From the NCBI GenBank assembly GCA_009782555.1, contig WRIV01000010.1:1-64000 (forward strand): 64,000 nt of DNA, in the 5' to 3' direction. A program made the translations under genes and the position numbers. Under the pieces are notes generated by a model. The model had not been told where the DNA came from. It was given only the letters and a program-made list of their open reading frames with translations, and made no database searches. The stretch is from Treponema sp. Lineage in GTDB: Bacteria > Spirochaetota > Spirochaetia > Treponematales > Breznakiellaceae. Of this stretch, positions 27,206 to 37,323 are shown piece by piece (position 1 is the first letter of the stretch; every line of letters starts with the position of its first letter).

Positions 27206-28006
27206 ATGGTAAGAAGTTTATGGACCGGTGCTTCCGGCATGATTGGGCAGCAGGCCAACATCGACACGATCTCCAACAACCTGGCCAATGTTAATACCCA
27301 CGGGTACCGGAAACAGCGGGCCGATTTTGAAGATCTGATCTATCATACCATCAGAACCGCCGGAACTCCCGCCACGGAAGAAACGGTAGTTCCAGTGGGA
27401 ACACAAATGGGCCACGGCGTTAAACTCGCCGATACCCAGCGGATCTTTAGCCAAGGGCCGCTCCAGAATACGGAGGTTCCCACTGACATGGCTATCTCGG
27501 GAGAAGGGTTTTTCCGGGTTCAACTCCAGGACGGAACCTATGCCTATACCCGGAACGGTAATTTTGAAGTTGACAGGGATGGCCGCATGGTTACCAGCCA
27601 GGGCTATTGGCTCTTGCCGGACATCGTAATGCCCGAAAATTTCCTGCCGCAGAGCATTACCGTTTCTCCTGATGGCAGGGTAGAAGTTAAGGTCCCTGAT
27701 ATTAATGGAGATGAACCCATTCCGGTGGGCCAGATAGAATTGTACCGTTTTCCCAATCCTGTGGGGCTTACCGCTCTGGGGGAGAATCTCTTTAAAATTA
27801 CCAATGCCTCGGGGGATCCCATCCCCGGCAGGCCGAACGGAATGGGATTTGGCAAGATTGCTCATCGTATGCTGGAAATGTCCAATGTGGCGATCGTTTC
27901 GGAAATGGTGAACCTAATCGTAGCCCAGCGGGCCTATGAATTTAATTCCCGGACCATACAAACCACAGACAATATGCTCGGCACCGCCACTTCCTTAAAG
28001 AGATAG
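27206..28006 (+). CDS. flgG: Flagellar basal-body rod protein FlgG
   Basis: RSLWTGASGMIGQQANIDTISNNLANVNTHGYRKQRADFEDLIYHT; VAQRAYEFNSRTIQTTDNML. Confidence 0.95.
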   Translation: MVRSLWTGASGMIGQQANIDTISNNLANVNTHGYRKQRADFEDLIYHTIRTAGTPATEETVVPVGTQMGHGVKLADTQRIFSQGPLQNTEVPTDMAISGEGFFRVQLQDGTYAYTRNGNFEVDRDGRMVTSQGYWLLPDIVMPENFLPQSITVSPDGRVEVKVPDINGDEPIPVGQIELYRFPNPVGLTALGENLFKITNASGDPIPGRPNGMGFGKIAHRMLEMSNVAIVSEMVNLIVAQRAYEFNSRTIQTTDNMLGTATSLKR

Positions 28007-28009
28007 TAC

Positions 28010-28498
28010 ATGGCAGAGATAGGCGGAATTAATACGGCGGGCCGTTTTGCCGGCGGGATGGGGCTGGCTGAAAACGGCATCAGGCCGGACCAGATGACCA
28101 ATCCCGGCGGCAGTTTTTCCCGGATCCTTGATGAGGCGGTGAGGGGCAGTTCGATTTACTCAGAGAAGGCCGCCAATGCAATTCGAGACAATGCCGCCGG
28201 TGCGGACTTCACCGGATCAGAGGAAATCCACATTATGCCCCGGCAAACCTACATTGATAAAACAGATAAACTCTACGAACAGTGCCAGGCACTGGAAACC
28301 TTTTTGGTAAAGAACATTCTGACGGCGATGCGGAAAAACGTGATCAAATCATCCCTCGTTGATACGGGGTATGCCGGAGAGATCTACGAAGATATGCTCT
28401 GGGACGAATACTCCAAGGAATACACAAAAAATTCAGGGTTCGGCCTGGCAGACCTGGCCTACCTGGAACTGACCGGACAGCGGGGCAGAAAAATATAA
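28010..28498 (+). CDS. FlgJ-like rod-binding protein (N-terminal domain only)
   Basis: LYEQCQALETFLVKNILTAMRKNVIKSSLVDTGYAGEIYEDMLWDEYSKEYTKNSGFGLADLAY; no muramidase domain. Confidence 0.8.
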   Translation: MAEIGGINTAGRFAGGMGLAENGIRPDQMTNPGGSFSRILDEAVRGSSIYSEKAANAIRDNAAGADFTGSEEIHIMPRQTYIDKTDKLYEQCQALETFLVKNILTAMRKNVIKSSLVDTGYAGEIYEDMLWDEYSKEYTKNSGFGLADLAYLELTGQRGRKI

Positions 28499-28591
28499 TC
28501 GCTTTTGGTATACTGCTTTTTCAGAACTATCAGGGTTTTGAAAAAGACTGAACAAACAGATAAAACCCAGAAAACGTAAAAGGAGTATCGA

Positions 28592-30388
28592 ATGGATAAA
28601 TCGTCCTTTTCTGCAATTCTGGCATTTCTTTACGGCAAGGAAGGATCGGAAAACATCCTTCCGGAGCTTATAAAAATTATCGAAGAAAACAAGCCCTGGA
28701 ATGCCGGCGGGGAAATTCCGGAACTGCCCTTTACCCACAAGGATGCTTTTCTTATCAGTTATGGAAATATGCTTGCGGCAGAAGAAGGGGCAGATTCCGG
28801 CACGGAACCGGGACTTGCCCGGCTATTCCGTTTTCTGGAAAAACGAAACAAAGGATCCTTCAGTTATCTGCACATCCTTCCCTTCCATCCTTATTCATCG
28901 GACGATGGTTTTTCGGTAATTGATTACCGGAAAGTGGATGACCGGTTCGGTTCCTGGGAGGATATTGAACGATTCAAAATCCTTTCCGTCAATGAGGGAA
29001 ATCTAAAACTGGCCTTTGACTTTGTGGTAAACCACGGCAGTGTTCAAAGCGAATGGTTTAAGGCGTTTCTAAAAAACGAGGAACCATGCCGGAACTGGTA
29101 TGTTACCCGTCCTGCCGATTATGATTACAAGACCGTGGTCAGGCCCCGGACCCATCCCCTGCTGACTGAATTCAAAAAATCAACAGGTGAATCAGCCTGG
29201 GTGTGGACTACCTTTAGTGCTGATCAGGTGGATTATGATTTTTCCAATCCACATGTACTTTTGGAATTTGTTAAAATACTTTTGGAATATGCCCGGCGCG
29301 GGGCGGGGATAGTCCGGCTTGATGCCATCGCCTATCTATGGAAAGAAGATGGCACCCCCTGTCTGCATCATCCCAAAACCCATGCGGTGGTAAAACTCTT
29401 TAGAGGGATAGTTGATTACCTTGGTCTTCCCCTTCTTATCCTGACGGAAACCAACGTCCCCCATGAAGAAAATATCTCCTATTTTGGCAAGACCGCAGGA
29501 GATGCGGTTATTGATACCCTGCCGGAAGCTCACATGGTATACAATTTTGCCCTCCCTCCCCTGGTCCTTTACGCTGCCGTTTCCGGAGATGCCGTTCCCC
29601 TGCGGAGCTGGGCAAAAACTCTTGCCCTGGGACCAAAACGGTACTTTCTCAATTTCCTTGCCAGTCATGACGGGGTTGGGCTGACCCCAGCCCGGGGCCT
29701 TTTGGACGAAAAGGCCTTTACAGAGGTACTTGATGAGGCCAAACGCCGGGGCGCCCTTATATCCTACAAGTCTACCCCCCAGGGGGACATTCCCTACGAG
29801 CTAAATTGTTCTTACGCTTCCATAGTTGCGCCGCCAACCATGGGTTCTGTAGAGTTGCGGGCCCGGGCTTTTCTGGCAGTCCACGGAGTGCTTTTGTCGC
29901 TGCCGGGACTGCCGGCGCTGTACTTTCACAGCTGGATTGGCAGCGAAGCCTGGACCGAAGGGCCCGGACTGCTTGGCTACAATCGGGCAGTCAACCGGCA
30001 AAAACCGTCCGGTGAAAAAGTGGAAAAAGAGCTGGATGATTCCGGAAATTTCCGTTTCCATGTTCACCGGCTCCTTAACGCGTTCCTTGCATTCAGGCAG
30101 CAAGAGGCGGTCTTTAATCCTGATGTCCCCCAGAAGGTGCTGGATACAGACAACGGCAGTCTCTTTGTTCTCCTCCGGGGAGCCGCTGCAAAAGAAGGGG
30201 CGCTCTGTATCGAAAACCTGGGAAACAGCAGGGTGATGTGGAAGGCCGGATCCGAAACCGGGCTTCCATGGGAAACCAGGTTTCCCGCGGAAACTGCGGA
30301 AATTGTCCTGGAACCCTGGGAAACCCGCTGGCTCGTGTGGGATAGCAGCGGCAGGGTGAACAGCATTTCCAGCGTTACAGTTAAATAA
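28592..30388 (+). CDS. GH13 family glycoside phosphorylase (sucrose/glucosylglycerate phosphorylase-like)
   Basis: LHILPFHPYSSDDGFSVIDYRKVD, FDFVVNH, VRLDAIAYLWK, LILTETNVPHEEN, FLASHDGVGLTPARG. Confidence 0.85.
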   Translation: MDKSSFSAILAFLYGKEGSENILPELIKIIEENKPWNAGGEIPELPFTHKDAFLISYGNMLAAEEGADSGTEPGLARLFRFLEKRNKGSFSYLHILPFHPYSSDDGFSVIDYRKVDDRFGSWEDIERFKILSVNEGNLKLAFDFVVNHGSVQSEWFKAFLKNEEPCRNWYVTRPADYDYKTVVRPRTHPLLTEFKKSTGESAWVWTTFSADQVDYDFSNPHVLLEFVKILLEYARRGAGIVRLDAIAYLWKEDGTPCLHHPKTHAVVKLFRGIVDYLGLPLLILTETNVPHEENISYFGKTAGDAVIDTLPEAHMVYNFALPPLVLYAAVSGDAVPLRSWAKTLALGPKRYFLNFLASHDGVGLTPARGLLDEKAFTEVLDEAKRRGALISYKSTPQGDIPYELNCSYASIVAPPTMGSVELRARAFLAVHGVLLSLPGLPALYFHSWIGSEAWTEGPGLLGYNRAVNRQKPSGEKVEKELDDSGNFRFHVHRLLNAFLAFRQQEAVFNPDVPQKVLDTDNGSLFVLLRGAAAKEGALCIENLGNSRVMWKAGSETGLPWETRFPAETAEIVLEPWETRWLVWDSSGRVNSISSVTVK

Positions 30389-30392
30389 AAAG

Positions 30393-30424
30393 ACCGCCCG
30401 CCAACCCAAGGGGCCGGTGGACGG
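30393..30424. terminator. Putative bidirectional terminator between convergent genes
   Basis: Imperfect GC-rich hairpin accgcccgcc...ggtggacggt; minus strand followed by CTTTTTATTT, plus strand by TTTTA. Confidence 0.5.
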
Positions 30425-30448
30425 TTTTACTCAATTAGTGGTTTTGCG

Positions 30449-31888
30449 TTAGCTTATAGCTTTGCCCATGAACAAACCAAAGATGATTATGATGATAATG
30501 GCAATCGGAGCTATAACTTTGACCGATATATCCCAGACACCGGCCAGGGTGAAGGGAAATTTGCCGCCCTGCCGTACTTCTTCTATGCCGTTCTTGGAAC
30601 CCCAGGCCCAGCCGGCTAGAAGACAAGCCGTAAGAGCGTTAATCGGGATTAAGAGACGGTCGGTTACATTTTCCATAAAATCGTCCAGTCCGAGGAAATG
30701 TATTCTGTTGGAGAAATCAAACCACACGCCTTTAAGATTCATGGAAGAGGCCAATGTGTAAAAAACGCCAATCACAAACATAGCCGCCGCCATACCGATA
30801 GTAACCTTCTTACGATCCCAGTTCTTTTGTTCCGATACTGCGGCTACCTGGCCTTCCAAAAGGGACATGGCCGAGGTGATGGCAGCGAAGAACAGCAAGA
30901 GGTAGAACAGCACGCCAAAGAGCGGGCCTGCTGCCGGCATATTTTTAAATACCGTTGCCAGAGAGATGAACGCAAAACTGCCGCCTTTTCCAGGTGTTAC
31001 CCCGGTGGCAAAAACCGCTGGAATGATCATAAAGGCGGCCAGGAAAGCGATCAGGGTATCCATACCGCACACCAGCGCTGTGTTCTTGGCCAAGTTTTCT
31101 TCTTTCCTGAGGTAAGACCCGTAGGTGATCATGATCGACATACCAAGGGAGAGGGAGAAGAATGCCTGTCCTAAAGCGATGAGGAAGGTTTCCCCGGTTA
31201 CTTTGGAAAAATCCGGTGTAAGCATGTATTTTACACCTTCACCGGCACCGGGCAGTGTTACAGCGCGTATCACCAAAATAATCAAGAGACCGAACAATGC
31301 GGGCATGCCGACTTTGTTAAATTTTTCGATGCCTTTTTCAACCCCGCGGATAATAATGAATGCCGTAAGGCCGATAAAAATCAGCGGACATACAATGGCG
31401 CCCATCAATGGAAAAGTTGATCCGGTTATTTCACCGTTTGTGTTACGAATGATACCTAATAAATTATAGAAATAATTTGTTGGGGCTTCTGGGTGGGAAA
31501 AAATCTCGGCAGACTTGAATATATAGCTGAATACATAGTATATAACCCAGCCGCCAACCTGGAAGTAATAGGCAAGGATAATAAAGGCGGTAACAACCCC
31601 CAAAATTCCCCAGCCCTTCCATTTGGGGCGCAGTTGTGCATAAGTACCGATGGTGTCCTTTTTGGTGTGGCGGCCCATTACAAATTCGGCCAACATAACC
31701 GTTGTACCTACAATGGCGACTATCGCCAGGTAGATAATAAGAAATGCCGCCCCGCCGCCTTCGTAGGCTTTACCGGGAAATTTCCAGATATTGCCCAAGC
31801 CTACGGCGGATCCGGCTGCCGCTAAGATAAAGCCAATATTAGTGCCCCATTGGGCGCGGCCGGTTGATTTGTGATCCGACATGAACAT
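30449..31888 (-). CDS. Neurotransmitter:sodium symporter (NSS) family transporter
   Basis: WGTNIGFILAAAGSAVGLGNIWKFPGKAYEGGGAAFLIIYLAI NSS signature; about 12 TM. Confidence 0.94.
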   Translation of the reverse strand: MFMSDHKSTGRAQWGTNIGFILAAAGSAVGLGNIWKFPGKAYEGGGAAFLIIYLAIVAIVGTTVMLAEFVMGRHTKKDTIGTYAQLRPKWKGWGILGVVTAFIILAYYFQVGGWVIYYVFSYIFKSAEIFSHPEAPTNYFYNLLGIIRNTNGEITGSTFPLMGAIVCPLIFIGLTAFIIIRGVEKGIEKFNKVGMPALFGLLIILVIRAVTLPGAGEGVKYMLTPDFSKVTGETFLIALGQAFFSLSLGMSIMITYGSYLRKEENLAKNTALVCGMDTLIAFLAAFMIIPAVFATGVTPGKGGSFAFISLATVFKNMPAAGPLFGVLFYLLLFFAAITSAMSLLEGQVAAVSEQKNWDRKKVTIGMAAAMFVIGVFYTLASSMNLKGVWFDFSNRIHFLGLDDFMENVTDRLLIPINALTACLLAGWAWGSKNGIEEVRQGGKFPFTLAGVWDISVKVIAPIAIIIIIIFGLFMGKAIS

Positions 31889-31947
31889 TTCTCCTTTCCT
31901 AAAGATAAATTATTGAAGGGAATTTTACCAACTATTCTTCCTCAATA

Positions 31948-32541
31948 TCAAGATCCTGGTAATTTAAGGGTTACACTCAGATAGACGAAAATATTATAGA
32001 GTCCATGGGCCAGGGCTATGCCGGGAAAGGACGAAGTTTTTGCATAGACCAAGGAGAGAGCCAAAGCCGCCAGAAAGGCATTGATAAACCCCCAGGGACC
32101 TTCATAGGCGTGGCAGAGGGCAAAAAAGAGGGCGGAAATGATAAAGGCGGTCCGTTTTGTGGAAAGGAGGGACTCAGGCTTTAAAACAACTATTCGTTCG
32201 GGAAAATAAACCCGGAAATAGGCCTCTTCCAGGCACCCTGTGGTAAGGGAAGCAAGGACCACCGCAGTCCATCCCATAACTCCGCCGGGGGATCGGACAG
32301 CTTCGGGGGAATTGCCGGAAAAAGCGGCGGCCAGGGAAATAAGGAGTCCCGCCATGCAGAGTGCGGGAAAGGCGGCGGCCAGGGCGAGGAAGTCCTTTTT
32401 TGGGCGAAAAGAAGGCTTTTTTTCCAGGAGCAGCAGGACAAGGACGGCGGCGGGGAGACGCCAAAAAAGTGAATTTACTATTTCCTCCGAAGGAAAAAAA
32501 ACCGGAGTTCTTGGGGGAAAAAAGAGGACAAAAAACAACAC
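31948..32541 (-). CDS. CPBP family intramembrane metalloprotease
   Basis: TGCLEEAYFRVYFPER (EExxxR), FALCHAYEG, GIALAHGLYNIF (His motifs). Confidence 0.8.
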   Translation of the reverse strand: MLFFVLFFPPRTPVFFPSEEIVNSLFWRLPAAVLVLLLLEKKPSFRPKKDFLALAAAFPALCMAGLLISLAAAFSGNSPEAVRSPGGVMGWTAVVLASLTTGCLEEAYFRVYFPERIVVLKPESLLSTKRTAFIISALFFALCHAYEGPWGFINAFLAALALSLVYAKTSSFPGIALAHGLYNIFVYLSVTLKLPGS

Positions 32542-32634
32542 CAGTGTTTCGAGTAAGACGCGGTTTTGATCTTTAATAAACGCTCCTTATGGTGTAGTAT
32601 TTCTTAAGTATACCGGTACGGAAGGAATTATATA

Positions 32635-33729
32635 ATGTTCGTTACCATTCTGGTAATCATCATCGTAGTCTCAGGGATTTTAGTCCTGATCCTGTCCCAA
32701 TCGAACAAGGACAAAAGAAAATCCTGGGTTCAGTTTTTTGCAAAAGGAAAGGATGCGGGGTTCAGTTTCAGAGAAATTGATCTGCTCCGCCGCCTGGCGG
32801 TAAAAAATGCCCTTGCCGATCCTACCGCCCTTTTTTGGTCCCAAAGTCAACTGGATACCTGTATCAGAAACCTGGTCCGTTCCAGCCGCCTTGCCGGCGG
32901 AGCAGATCAGCCTACCCAGGATTTTCTCTCCAAACTCTACGATTACCGGAAAAAGATAGAGATGGAAAAACCGAGGATCAAAAATGGAATTACTGACAGC
33001 CGCCAGATAGAAGAAGGTCAGACCATGCGGATCCTTGTTAACGGGCAAGGAGTATTTCCTTCCAAACTGGTAAAAAACATAGGCCAATACCTTACCATTG
33101 CCCGTCCCAGCAGCCCCAATCTGCCCACCAGTTTTTCCTGGACAGGCATGAAACTTTCCATTTATTTTTGGCGGGAAGACGATGCGGGCTATGTATTTGA
33201 TACCGAAGTCCATGATGAGGTGTTTTCCAAGGGTACTCCTTCCCTTAAAATCAGCCATGCCGAAAATCTCTTTAGAACCCAGAAGCGCCGTTCTATCAGG
33301 ATTAAAACCCACAAGGCGGCGTTTCTCTACATCCTGGACAGCAGTGAACCTTCAACCGATATCGAAATGAATCCAGGCCTAAAATCCTTTGTGGAGGATA
33401 TTTCCGATTCGGGCTGTGCCATTCTTATCGGCGGCAAAGCAGCGGCGGGACTTCGGATCAAAGTTCAATTTATCCTCAACAATATGCCGATCTGTATTTC
33501 CGGGACGGTGCGATCTCTGGATTATCATGAAGAAGAAAATAAATCCGTTCTTCATGTTGAGGCCGATACCTTGCCCATTCACACCCGCAACCATATTCTT
33601 GGAGAAGTATTTGGGATGCTTCCCGAAGAGGAAGAAGAACTTCCCTTCCAGGTTTTGGATGAAGAAGCCGTCGGCGAGGCCAATGCTACGGTTCCTGAAG
33701 CAAGCGCCGTAACGGACAATGCCCTATAG
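32635..33729 (+). CDS. Membrane-anchored PilZ domain protein (PlzA-like)
   Basis: N-terminal TM; KRRSIRIKTHKAAFLYIL and EDISDSGCAIL (RxxxR and DxSxxG motifs). Confidence 0.8.
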   Translation: MFVTILVIIIVVSGILVLILSQSNKDKRKSWVQFFAKGKDAGFSFREIDLLRRLAVKNALADPTALFWSQSQLDTCIRNLVRSSRLAGGADQPTQDFLSKLYDYRKKIEMEKPRIKNGITDSRQIEEGQTMRILVNGQGVFPSKLVKNIGQYLTIARPSSPNLPTSFSWTGMKLSIYFWREDDAGYVFDTEVHDEVFSKGTPSLKISHAENLFRTQKRRSIRIKTHKAAFLYILDSSEPSTDIEMNPGLKSFVEDISDSGCAILIGGKAAAGLRIKVQFILNNMPICISGTVRSLDYHEEENKSVLHVEADTLPIHTRNHILGEVFGMLPEEEEELPFQVLDEEAVGEANATVPEASAVTDNAL

Positions 33730-33744
33730 GAAGCAGGGGGTACC

Positions 33745-34944
33745 ATGAGCTTTTTTAGATTTCGAATTTTGCCTTTATTGTTTTTTGCGGTACAGGTTTT
33801 GCTTTTTGGGTTTGTTTTGCCGCTGGCGGCCCAGACGCCGGAGGAAACCATTTTACAGTCCTATGAACGGATTTTTATCCGTTCCAGTCTGAGCATGAAG
33901 ATCAATGTCCTTTCCGATGCGGCCAACGATGAGGCGGCGGATGAATTTTACGGACCCCTCTGCGATCTGGCCCTGCGTTTTGTCTTGGAAAACTCATCCC
34001 TTTTCCGCGATGACCCGGACATGATCAGCATCACCGTTATTGCCGTCAGGGGTTTGGGCAAGTACAATTACCATCCCGCGGCGGAAACCCTGTGGCAGAC
34101 TTTTATGCGTTTTTCCGACAGGGTTATCCGTTACGAAATTCTTGAGGTGCTGCCCTCCCTGGATACACAGCCTCTTACGGGAAGGATTAATGAATTTCTT
34201 GTGGATCTAAACTTCCGGTACAGTTCCGGCCAGGGTGCCGATGCCCAGCTTCTTTCCACCCTCTTTGAGCTTTTAAAAAGAGCCGGGGACGATTCAAGCT
34301 ATCCGGTTCTTTTTGCTTCCAGCCTTATCTATTCCGATGAAATTGAAAAGGAAGCGATCCGGGCCCTTTATGAGGTTGAAGGTGATTTTTACGCTTTTTG
34401 TATTTCGGTGATCCTTAATAATCCGCCGGCGGAAAAACTCCATGCCTTTAAGCTTGCCCTGGCCAAAGATGATTTTGCTGCGGATAAAAAGGGAATGCTG
34501 GCGGAGGCGGCCCTGGAGGCAGCCCTGGCCCTGTTCAGTGACCGGAATGAGATCCGGGAACTTGCGGAATCATCGATACGGGTTATCAAAGAAACCGAAT
34601 GGATTCGGGCCCTGCCCCATGTTCTTAAGTACTACAACCAAAGCTTTGCCGCCTATAGGGCAGATTCTTTGCGGATACAACCACTGTTAAACGCCGTTTT
34701 CTGCCTGGGTTCCCTGAAAAGTGCCGAGGCGGCCAATCCTCTGGCTCTTCAACTGGGATTGTACAATTCCCGGGCCGGCACTTTGCGGATAGAAGATGTG
34801 GAAGTGGTCCTGGCCTTGATAAATGCCCTGGGACATCTGGGCTACAAGGCATCCTATGATGTACTCCATAATGCCAGTATCCAGCCCTACCCGGACGAGA
34901 TAAAAGATGCCGCTCGTAAAGCATTGACTGCCCTTCAATGGTAA
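33745..34944 (+). CDS. Secreted HEAT-repeat-like protein
   Basis: Signal peptide MSFFRFRILPLLFFAVQVLLFGFVLPLAAQ; repeated alpha-helical segments. Confidence 0.55.
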   Translation: MSFFRFRILPLLFFAVQVLLFGFVLPLAAQTPEETILQSYERIFIRSSLSMKINVLSDAANDEAADEFYGPLCDLALRFVLENSSLFRDDPDMISITVIAVRGLGKYNYHPAAETLWQTFMRFSDRVIRYEILEVLPSLDTQPLTGRINEFLVDLNFRYSSGQGADAQLLSTLFELLKRAGDDSSYPVLFASSLIYSDEIEKEAIRALYEVEGDFYAFCISVILNNPPAEKLHAFKLALAKDDFAADKKGMLAEAALEAALALFSDRNEIRELAESSIRVIKETEWIRALPHVLKYYNQSFAAYRADSLRIQPLLNAVFCLGSLKSAEAANPLALQLGLYNSRAGTLRIEDVEVVLALINALGHLGYKASYDVLHNASIQPYPDEIKDAARKALTALQW

Positions 34945-36431
34945 TTTCTCCCCTTATTGTGGCGGCCCTTGCCGCCGTTCCCGCCGTGTATCTGCCGTCC
35001 ATTCGTCCGATTCTTCTTGCTGCGGCGGGCTTGCTCTTTTGTCTGCTGCTGGGAAACTTTTGCTTTTCCGTTTTTCGTCATAGATTGCCCGGTGCTTTTC
35101 GTTCGTTGAACCCCGCCATTATCCGGAACAGTCTTGCGGCGGCCCTGGGCATCATCATCGGCCTTTTCTCCGCTTCGGCGATACGGCCCTTTGCTCCCGG
35201 CCTTCCGGTGGAAACAATTCACGCCGTAAAGGGAGAGCTTCTGGATGATCCCCGGTCCTTTGTTGCCAACCCGGGGCATGGCCCGGAAGAAGAACGGGGC
35301 ATGGCTATGATGGAACTTAAGGAGACTTCTTCCGGCAATGCCGTTCGTACTTCTGCCCGGGGCAGGGCACTTGTATATTTTCCCTCCGGGACAATGCCCA
35401 GGGTGAGGAATTTTGGCAGGGGGGCGGAACTGTATGTGGAGGGCCGCTTTCTTTTGGATGATGCGGAGTTCGGCGGAGGTCCCCGGTTTCGGGCGGCGTC
35501 GGTTCATGTAGTAAGGGCCGCTCCGGCGCTGGAACAACTAAGGACCGCCGTACGGAGTGCAATATTGTCCAGGTTAAAATTAAAAACCTGGGGAGGACTG
35601 GCGGCGGCCCTGCTTCTTGGAACCCGGGAAAACCTGGAAGGCGGCCTGTCCCAATCATTCCGTGATGCGGGCCTTTCCCATATTCTGGCCCTTTCAGGGA
35701 TGCACCTAGCTTTCCTTTCGGCTATGCTGGCCTTTGTCTTAAAAAAACCCCTGGGAAAAAAAGGCTCCGTCATAGCGGGCCTGGTGTTCATCATCTTTTA
35801 TGTGTTTCTAGTAGGTCCTCAGCCGTCCCTGGTCCGGGCTGCGATCATGTATGCCCTGGGAAGCGGCATTGTCCTTTCCGGTACGCTGCGGCAGCCCCTG
35901 GCTTTGCTTGGTGCCGCCTTCCTAATTCAGATTATGTGGGATCCCCCATCGGCCCATAGCATTTCCTTCATCCTTTCCTATTTGGCCCTGGGGGGCATAC
36001 TGGTATTGAGCGGCAGGATCGAAATTTTTCTTCGCGGGCGCCTTCCCTCTTCCCTTGCCGGCGGTATTGGAGCTTCCGCCGCTGCCTTCCTGGCAACCGC
36101 CCCGGCGGTAAGGGCTTTTTTCGGAGTCCTTCGTCCCATAGGACTTGTGGCCGGACTTGCGGCGGCGCCCCTTTCGGGGGGGTTCATGGCCCTCTCTCTT
36201 TTCTGGCTTTGCTTGTCTCCCCTTCCCTTTATCGGAATGATGCTTGAATACCTGCTTAGGGGTCTCCATATTCTGATGCAATGGAGCATTTCTTTTTTTG
36301 CCAGGTTCCCCGGTTTAAAGGCGGAGTTCCTTGTGGTTTGCATCGTTACTCCCCTTTTCATCACCGGTCTCCTGGTGCTGGCGGACCGGCAAAAACGGTA
36401 CAGGAATGAACTCGCCCCTTTTGCTTCCTGA
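34938..36431 (+). CDS. comEC: ComEC/Rec2-type competence channel protein
   Basis: GTRENLEGGLSQSFRDAGLSHILALSGMHLAFLSAML; GPQPSLVRAAIMYALG; multi-TM. Confidence 0.88.
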   Translation: MVISPLIVAALAAVPAVYLPSIRPILLAAAGLLFCLLLGNFCFSVFRHRLPGAFRSLNPAIIRNSLAAALGIIIGLFSASAIRPFAPGLPVETIHAVKGELLDDPRSFVANPGHGPEEERGMAMMELKETSSGNAVRTSARGRALVYFPSGTMPRVRNFGRGAELYVEGRFLLDDAEFGGGPRFRAASVHVVRAAPALEQLRTAVRSAILSRLKLKTWGGLAAALLLGTRENLEGGLSQSFRDAGLSHILALSGMHLAFLSAMLAFVLKKPLGKKGSVIAGLVFIIFYVFLVGPQPSLVRAAIMYALGSGIVLSGTLRQPLALLGAAFLIQIMWDPPSAHSISFILSYLALGGILVLSGRIEIFLRGRLPSSLAGGIGASAAAFLATAPAVRAFFGVLRPIGLVAGLAAAPLSGGFMALSLFWLCLSPLPFIGMMLEYLLRGLHILMQWSISFFARFPGLKAEFLVVCIVTPLFITGLLVLADRQKRYRNELAPFAS

Positions 36432-37323
36432 TTACAATTCCGGCCCGGCCCTGCGTTCCTGGCTGGAAGAACGGGGGCTTTCCATCCGGAAACAATGGGG
36501 TCAGAATTTTTTGATTAACCCTTCCGCCCGGCGGTCCCTAGTTGATGCGTTGGACGCAAAAGGGGAAGTTTGGGAAATTGGAAGCGGTCCCGGCTGCATG
36601 ACGGCGGAACTCCTTAACCGGGGTATGAGGGTAACGGCCTTTGAAATCGATCCGGGACTCTGTCCTATTCTGGAAGAACTCTTTGCCCCTTCCGGCAGGT
36701 TTACCCTGATCCGGGGGGACGTGCTTAAAACCTGGAAAACGGCGCAAAGAGCTCCCTACCTTTTGGGAAATCTGCCCTATACCATCGCTGCCCTGTTTAT
36801 GGGAAACCTTATTGAAGACCGCTGCTTTTTTACCCGCATGGTAGTGACGGTTCAAAAAGAGGTGGCCCTCCGCATGGCCGCCCCGCCGGGTTCAAAGGAT
36901 TATTCCTCTATTTCTGTGCTCTGTGCTTCCGCCTATACAATGAAGATCATTATGACCTTGAAGCCGCCTTCTTTTTACCCGGTTCCCCATGTGGATTCTG
37001 CGGCGGTTTGTTTTGAAAAACGCGCCGGTGCTCCATTTCCACCCCCTTTTTTTTATCCCCTGATCCGCGCCCTCTTTGCATCCCGCCGAAAAACAACGGC
37101 CAACAATCTACAGAATTTTCTTGTCCATTCCGGTACACTAAAAGAAAAAACGGCTGCCGAACAGGCGGCGGCGGTATTAAAGGGATGCGGCATTTCGGGC
37201 AGGGAACGGGCGGAGAAACTCCCGCCGGAAACGTTTTTTGCCCTGGCCGCTGAACTGGAAAAATATGTTGGGACTGGGGATGACCATAAAAGAACGGATA
37301 GAAAAGATCAGGGAACGGATTGA
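36406..37323 (+). CDS. rsmA: 16S rRNA dimethyladenosine transferase RsmA/KsgA
   Basis: KQWGQNFLINPSARRSLVDAL, VWEIGSGPGCMTAELL, LLGNLPYTIAA, QKEVALRMAAPPGSKDYSSISV. Start trimmed to ATG 36406; overlaps the comEC end. Confidence 0.93.
   Translation: MNSPLLLPDYNSGPALRSWLEERGLSIRKQWGQNFLINPSARRSLVDALDAKGEVWEIGSGPGCMTAELLNRGMRVTAFEIDPGLCPILEELFAPSGRFTLIRGDVLKTWKTAQRAPYLLGNLPYTIAALFMGNLIEDRCFFTRMVVTVQKEVALRMAAPPGSKDYSSISVLCASAYTMKIIMTLKPPSFYPVPHVDSAAVCFEKRAGAPFPPPFFYPLIRALFASRRKTTANNLQNFLVHSGTLKEKTAAEQAAAVLKGCGISGRERAEKLPPETFFALAAELEKYVGTGDDHKRTDRKDQGTD

Noticed and set aside
28501-28514. TTTTGGTATACTG element before the GH13 gene, similar to the tRNA-Cys -10 region
   Set aside because: No recognisable -35 box at proper spacing, so not listed as a promoter.
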